Positions 59,830 through 64,000 of a DNA stretch of 64,000 nt are shown here, piece by piece. The DNA is taken from contig JADJBR010000004.1 in NCBI GenBank assembly GCA_016703645.1, positions 443,501 through 507,500 of the forward strand, given 5' to 3'. The translations under genes and the position numbers were made by a program. Each line of letters opens with the position of its first letter. Positions within the stretch are counted from its first letter, which is position 1. The DNA is from Zoogloea sp. (GTDB lineage Bacteria; Pseudomonadota; Gammaproteobacteria; Burkholderiales; Rhodocyclaceae). The notes below the pieces were generated by a model. The model did no database searches, was not told the DNA's origin, and saw nothing but the letters and a program-made list of their open reading frames with translations.

Positions 59830-60885
59830 TCAGGATACGGCGAGGGATGCGAGGGCGTCGGGGACAAGGACGCCGGATTCACAAATTATGCCAGTCAGCA
59901 GCCCGGCTGGCGTGACATCGAAGGCCGGATTGCATACGGCGCTGGCCGCGGCGGCCAGACGCATCCGGGTGAGGCTGCCATCCGCGGCCAGGCCGGTGAG
60001 CAGCCGGACCTCATCGGCGTCCCTTTCCTCGATGGGGATTGCGGCACCGTCCGGGCAGGCTGGGTCGATGGTCGAGCGCGGTGCGGCGACGTAGAAGGGC
60101 AGGCCGTGGGCGCGGGCCGCCAGGGCTTTGAGATAGGTGCCCACCTTGTTGGCCGTGTCGCCATTGGCGGCGATCCGGTCGGCGCCGACGATGAGGCAGT
60201 CCACTCGCCCGGAGGCCATCAGCCAGCCGGCCGCGTTGTCGGCAACAAGGGTGTGGGGTACGCCGGAGCGGGACAGCTCCCAGGCGGTGAGGAGCCCCTG
60301 GTTGCGCGGCCGGGTTTCGCTGACCCATACATGGACGTCCAGGCCGGCGGCGTGGGCGGCGTAGATGGGGGCGAGGGCGGTGCCGTGCCCGCAGGTGGCG
60401 AGCCAGCCGGCATTGCAGTGGGTCATGATCTGCAGGGGGCCTTGTGTCGAGAGGGCTAGCTGGCGCAGCAAGCCCAGGCCGTGCTCACCGATGGCGGCAT
60501 TGGCCGCCAAGTCGGCGCAGCGGATCGCCTCGGCCTCGGTCCAGGCTGCCCTGCTGCGTACCACCGTGGGCAGCGGCGCCAGGGTGGCGAGCATGCGGTC
60601 GAGGGCCCAGTGCAGATTGACGGCGGTTGGCCGCGTCTGCCGCAGAGTGCAGTCGGCTTGCCGGAGCATGGTGTCCGATGGGTCATGGCGCAGGGCCAGT
60701 GCCACGCCGAAGGCGGCAGCCGCTCCGATCAGGGGAGCGCCCCGCACCTGCATGTCGCGGATGGCAGTGGCGGCGTCGTCAAGGCTGTCGAGGCGCAGAT
60801 AGTGTTCTTCATGGGGCAGGCGGGTCTGATCAAGGATGATGACCTGATCGCCGTCCCGGCGCAGGGTGGGGTGGATGTGGGACAC
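59830..60885 (-). CDS. mtnA: S-methyl-5-thioribose-1-phosphate isomerase
   Basis: A 351-residue isomerase, read from GTG at 60885 behind GAGG. Key parts: RGAPLIGAAAAFGVALAL, the catalytic Cys in MTHCNAGWLATCGHGTA, and IVGADRIAANGDTANKVGTY. It converts methylthioribose-1-phosphate to the ribulose form in 5'-methylthioadenosine salvage. Cotranscribed with the aldolase, divergent from the methionine aminotransferase. Confidence 0.92.
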   Translation of the reverse strand: MSHIHPTLRRDGDQVIILDQTRLPHEEHYLRLDSLDDAATAIRDMQVRGAPLIGAAAAFGVALALRHDPSDTMLRQADCTLRQTRPTAVNLHWALDRMLATLAPLPTVVRSRAAWTEAEAIRCADLAANAAIGEHGLGLLRQLALSTQGPLQIMTHCNAGWLATCGHGTALAPIYAAHAAGLDVHVWVSETRPRNQGLLTAWELSRSGVPHTLVADNAAGWLMASGRVDCLIVGADRIAANGDTANKVGTYLKALAARAHGLPFYVAAPRSTIDPACPDGAAIPIEERDADEVRLLTGLAADGSLTRMRLAAAASAVCNPAFDVTPAGLLTGIICESGVLVPDALASLAVS

Positions 60886-61043
60886 GGGAATACCTCAATG
60901 GGGTAGCGGTCGATTGTATCGGGGCGAGTCCGCCCAGTGCGGGTAATCGACGGTTTTTGCGCCGCTGCCGGGTTTGGCCGGCAGTCTCTGGCCGCCGGGA
61001 CGGGCATCTGCCAGAATCCCGGGCCTGTCCTGGAGGCTTGCCA

Positions 61044-62204
61044 ATGCTGCATCTGCCCTTTCCGCTGGTATCCCGCCTGCCCGACGTGGGAACCACCATC
61101 TTCACGACCATGTCACGTCTTGCCCAGGAGTGCGGGGCAATCAATCTGTCCCAGGGGTTTCCGGATTTCAGTGCCGATGATGCGCTCTTCGAGCGGGTGG
61201 CCCACTGGATGCGCAGTGGCCACAACCAATATGCGCCGATGGCGGGCGTTGCGGCCCTGCGTGATGCAATCGCCGCCAAGGTGAGCGGTCTGTATGGCGC
61301 CGATTACGACCCCGAGCACGAGATTACCGTCACTGCCGGCGCGACCCAGGCGCTGTTCACCGCAGTGGCAGCCCTGGTGCATCCGGGCGATGAAGTGATT
61401 GTCTTCGAGCCCGTCTACGATTCCTATGTGCCGGCCATCCAGTTGCAGGGCGGTGTGGTTCGGCGTGCCCGCCTGAGTGCACCGAACTATCGTCCCGACT
61501 GGGACGCGGTCAGGCAGTTGGTCTCGCCGCGGACCCGCATGATCATGATCAATACGCCCCACAACCCCAGCGGTAGCGTGTGGACCGCGTCCGATCTGCA
61601 GGCGCTGGCAGCATTGACCCGGGATACGGGCATCGTGGTGGTGGCCGACGAGGTCTACGAGCACATCGTCTTTGATGGTGTGCGCCACGAGAGTGCTGCC
61701 CTTTACCCGGAGCTGGCCGCCCGCAGTGTGATCGTCTCAAGTTTTGGGAAGACCTTCCATGTGACCGGTTGGAAGGTGGGGTATGTGCTGGCGCCCCGGG
61801 CGCTGATGGCCGAGTTCCGCAAGGTGCATCAGTTCAACGTGTTCACCGTGAACACCCCCGTGCAACTGGCCCTCGCCGATTACATGGAGGACCCTGCCCG
61901 CTACGGGGGCCTTGCCGCGTTTTACCAGGCCAAGCGCGACTTTTTTCGGGAAGGGCTGGCGGGAACGGGCTTCGAATTGCTGCCCTGCGCCGGCACGTAT
62001 TTCCAGACGGTCCGTTACGGGGCGATCTCGGACGTCGCCGACGTGGACTTCGTCGATTGGCTCACTCGCCGGGTCGGCGTGGCGGCGATTCCCCTGTCGG
62101 CCTTCTTTGGCGACGCGCGGGACGAGAAGGTGATCCGCTTCTGCTTTGCCAAGCGCGACGAGACCCTGCTTGCGGCTTTCGAGCGCCTGCAACGCTTCTG
62201 CTAA
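61044..62204 (+). CDS. ybdL: methionine aminotransferase (YbdL-like)
   Basis: A 386-residue fold-type I PLP aminotransferase. The start LPFPLVSRLPDVGTTIFTTM follows GGAGG. Signatures are NLSQGFPDF, NTPHNPSG, and the PLP lysine in SSFGKTFHVTGWKVGY. YbdL prefers methionine and other aromatic or sulphur amino acids. Next to mtnA it may take part in methionine turnover. An ATG-free upstream extension to 60957 was rejected. Confidence 0.88.
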   Translation: MLHLPFPLVSRLPDVGTTIFTTMSRLAQECGAINLSQGFPDFSADDALFERVAHWMRSGHNQYAPMAGVAALRDAIAAKVSGLYGADYDPEHEITVTAGATQALFTAVAALVHPGDEVIVFEPVYDSYVPAIQLQGGVVRRARLSAPNYRPDWDAVRQLVSPRTRMIMINTPHNPSGSVWTASDLQALAALTRDTGIVVVADEVYEHIVFDGVRHESAALYPELAARSVIVSSFGKTFHVTGWKVGYVLAPRALMAEFRKVHQFNVFTVNTPVQLALADYMEDPARYGGLAAFYQAKRDFFREGLAGTGFELLPCAGTYFQTVRYGAISDVADVDFVDWLTRRVGVAAIPLSAFFGDARDEKVIRFCFAKRDETLLAAFERLQRFC

Positions 62205-62234
62205 ACTCGATTGCATTCCCCTGGAGTTCCTTCT

Positions 62235-62507
62235 GTGCGCAATCTTCTGTTGTTCGTCCTCTTCCTGATCGGCCTGTTCTATGTGCGGCGCGCCCTGCGT
62301 CGGAGTGTCGGCGGCCGGGGCGGCATCGGTGGGAAGGGGAACGACGACGCCGGAGCGGCGCCCGAGGCACCCCGGAAGATGCTGGACGCGGAGCAGATGG
62401 TGGCTTGCGCCCACTGCGGGCTGCATGTGCCGGAGAGCGAGGGGGTGCGCGGCAATGGCGCATTCTATTGTTCGGATGAGCATCGCCGCCTGGGTGTTCG
62501 TCGATGA
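62235..62507 (+). CDS. PP0621-family zinc-ribbon-like protein
   Basis: A 90-residue protein from GTG 62235: an N-terminal hydrophobic helix (LLLFVLFLIGLFYV), a basic stretch, and a small C-terminal metal-site motif (CAHCGLHVPESEG, then GAFYCSDEHR). This family regularly precedes pilS in beta- and gammaproteobacteria. Its function is unknown. Its stop overlaps the pilS start (ATGA). Confidence 0.85.
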   Translation: MRNLLLFVLFLIGLFYVRRALRRSVGGRGGIGGKGNDDAGAAPEAPRKMLDAEQMVACAHCGLHVPESEGVRGNGAFYCSDEHRRLGVRR

Positions 62508-64000
62508 AGGTGGATCTTGCGCCGAGTCTTGAACTGCAGATCGCGGACGGGTTGGCCCGGGCCGAACCCCTGCGCTACCTCAACCTTTTTCGACTGATCC
62601 TCGCCGGCTTCTTCCTGGTGGCGGGGCGCCCGCTGCAGTTGGGGGGGGACTCTCCCACCCTGTTCATCGCAGCGGCCATCGCCTATGTGGCGGCGGTCCT
62701 GATCCTCGGCTTCCGCGATGCGGAGCGACTGCTTGGCACTCCGCGGCTGGTGACCCTGCAGGTGCTGGTGGATATCACCCTGCTCACGGTGATCATGTGG
62801 GCCAGCGGTGGCTACCGTAGTGGTATCCCCATTCTCATCCTGGTGGCCCTGGCCGGTGCGGGCCTGGTGGGCCAGGGGCGGATGGTGCTGTTCTACGCGG
62901 CCTATGCGACGGTGGCCGTGCTCCTGGAGAACGCCTTCAGGTTGCTCTCCGGACGGGAGACGGTGGACTTCTTCACCGTCGGTATCACCTGCATCGGCTT
63001 TTTTGCCATCGCCCAGGTGGCCCGCCTGCTGGCCCAGCGGGCCCTGGCCAACGAAGATCTGGCGCGTCAGCGCGGGGCTGATCTGGCCAACCAGCTACGC
63101 CTCAACCGGCAGATCATCCAGGACATGCAGGATGGGGTGCTGGTGGTGGGGGAGGGGGCCGTGGTGCGTCAGTTCAATCCCCAGGCCGTGGCCCTGCTGG
63201 GAACGCCGCTGCGCGAGGGCATGACCCTGCAGGCTTGCGCACCGTCCCTGGAGCGGGAGCTGCGGCGTCAGGCGGAGCAGAGCGAGTCGGCCCACAGCCT
63301 GCGTGCTGATGGCAGCGGCAAGATGCTTCTGGTGCGTGTGCTCCCTGCGGGCGAAGCTAACGACACCCTGGTCTACCTGGAGGATTTCGACCACATCCAT
63401 CGCCAGATCCAGCAGGTCAAGCTGGCCGCACTGGGGCGCCTGACAGCCAGTATCGCCCACGAGATCCGGAATCCCCTGGCGTCGGTGTACCAGGCCGCGG
63501 AGCTGCTGCGGGAGGAGAAGCGCAGCGAGATGCAGGGGCGTCTGATCCGCATCATCGGCAACAATGCCCAGCGTATCGATCGCCTTGTCAGCGATGTGCT
63601 GGCCTTGGGGCGGCGCGACGAGGCTCTGCCCGAGGTATTGCCCCTGGCGGGTTTCGTGGACGAGTTTCTCGAGGAATTCCAGGTGGCCGAAGGGGCCGCG
63701 TCGGAGGGTGTGGTGGTGAGCCGGGTACCCGTAGAGGTGGCCCTGAGCATGGATCGGGCGCACCTCCGGCAGATCCTGTGGAATCTGGTGGGTAACGCTC
63801 GCCGCCATTGCAGTGGTGGCCCGCAGGCCGTCATCATATCCGCCCGTGCCCATGATGAAGGGCGCGTGGAGATGGATGTGTCGGATGACGGGCCCGGTGT
63901 GCCGGAAGCCCTGCGGTCCCAGATTTTCGAACCCTTCTTTACGACCCATTCGAAGGGCACCGGCCTGGGCCTCTACATTGCCCGGGAGCTCGCCGAGGCC
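62504..64000 (+). CDS. pilS: sensor histidine kinase PilS (partial, runs off the window)
   Basis: About 499 residues are visible: an N-terminal membrane domain with six hydrophobic helices (~25-185), a PAS-like domain (~200-300), HisKA (IAHEIRNPLASVYQAAELL) and an HATPase domain (NLVGNARRH, DDGPGVPEALRSQIFEPFF, TGLGLYIARELAEA) cut at the window end. PilS with PilR controls type IV pilin transcription through sigma-54. The PP0621 neighbour supports the identity. Confidence 0.9.
   Translation, partial: MKVDLAPSLELQIADGLARAEPLRYLNLFRLILAGFFLVAGRPLQLGGDSPTLFIAAAIAYVAAVLILGFRDAERLLGTPRLVTLQVLVDITLLTVIMWASGGYRSGIPILILVALAGAGLVGQGRMVLFYAAYATVAVLLENAFRLLSGRETVDFFTVGITCIGFFAIAQVARLLAQRALANEDLARQRGADLANQLRLNRQIIQDMQDGVLVVGEGAVVRQFNPQAVALLGTPLREGMTLQACAPSLERELRRQAEQSESAHSLRADGSGKMLLVRVLPAGEANDTLVYLEDFDHIHRQIQQVKLAALGRLTASIAHEIRNPLASVYQAAELLREEKRSEMQGRLIRIIGNNAQRIDRLVSDVLALGRRDEALPEVLPLAGFVDEFLEEFQVAEGAASEGVVVSRVPVEVALSMDRAHLRQILWNLVGNARRHCSGGPQAVIISARAHDEGRVEMDVSDDGPGVPEALRSQIFEPFFTTHSKGTGLGLYIARELAEA

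Overview
The window looks like a chromosomal segment of a facultatively denitrifying betaproteobacterium, most likely Rhodocyclales (Thauera/Azoarcus/Zoogloea-like). This rests on high GC, the nuoL-nuoM-nuoN-DUF2818 order, DUF3579, a NarX/NarL pair beside a Dnr-type regulator, assimilatory NasA, the purM/hda/HAD neighbourhood, exosortase-A associated genes, and PP0621-pilS. The genus is inferred, not proven.

Layout. 1-4.2 kb: end of the complex I operon (nuoL end, nuoM, nuoN, DUF2818), then a DUF3579 gene. 4.3-9.0 kb: NarL/NarX nitrate two-component system, a divergent Crp/Fnr regulator and a Tat-exported dienelactone hydrolase. 9.0-11.7 kb: HAD phosphatase and Hda facing purM, which ends in a terminator. 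11.7-14.1 kb: two group II introns in tandem, the first without an ORF, the second with a maturase broken by about ten single-base deletions. 14.1-21.4 kb: exosortase-A associated genes in two divergent groups (AMP ligase, PLP decarboxylase, asparagine-synthase-like; ACP, hydrolase 2 with a frameshift, hydrolase 1). 21.5-24.2 kb: nasA. 24.3-31.3 kb: an unusual operon of a caspase-like protease, a frameshifted alpha/beta hydrolase, and a 1634-residue lipase/CHAT protease fusion. 31.4-36.0 kb: ybiB, a sorbosone-dehydrogenase-like protein, two tandem hydroxyacid dehydrogenase paralogs, and a LEA-type lipoprotein.

36.0-50.4 kb is a complete type I-E CRISPR-Cas island: WYL regulator, cas3, cas8e, cse2, cas7e, cas5e, cas6e, cas1, cas2, and an array of 59 repeats and 58 spacers. 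A 21-bp direct repeat of the lipoprotein gene's 3' end (20/21 identical) lies at both edges. The most interesting signal is between the WYL gene and cas3. Two degenerate, inverted CRISPR repeats lie exactly one array period (61 nt) apart and enclose a 33-nt pseudospacer. The first 17 pseudospacer bases match, with one mismatch, a site that has an adjacent AAG PAM and abuts the -35 of the predicted cas promoter. This looks like a crRNA-like guide by which Cascade would repress its own operon.

50.4-60.9 kb, all on the minus strand: mtnA and a class II aldolase (thiomethyl sugar salvage), then a large hybrid histidine kinase, an HD-GYP response regulator and a GGDEF/EAL protein (c-di-GMP signalling). 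61.0-64.0 kb: a methionine aminotransferase, a PP0621-family protein, and the start of pilS, cut off by the window end. No tRNA or rRNA genes were recognised.
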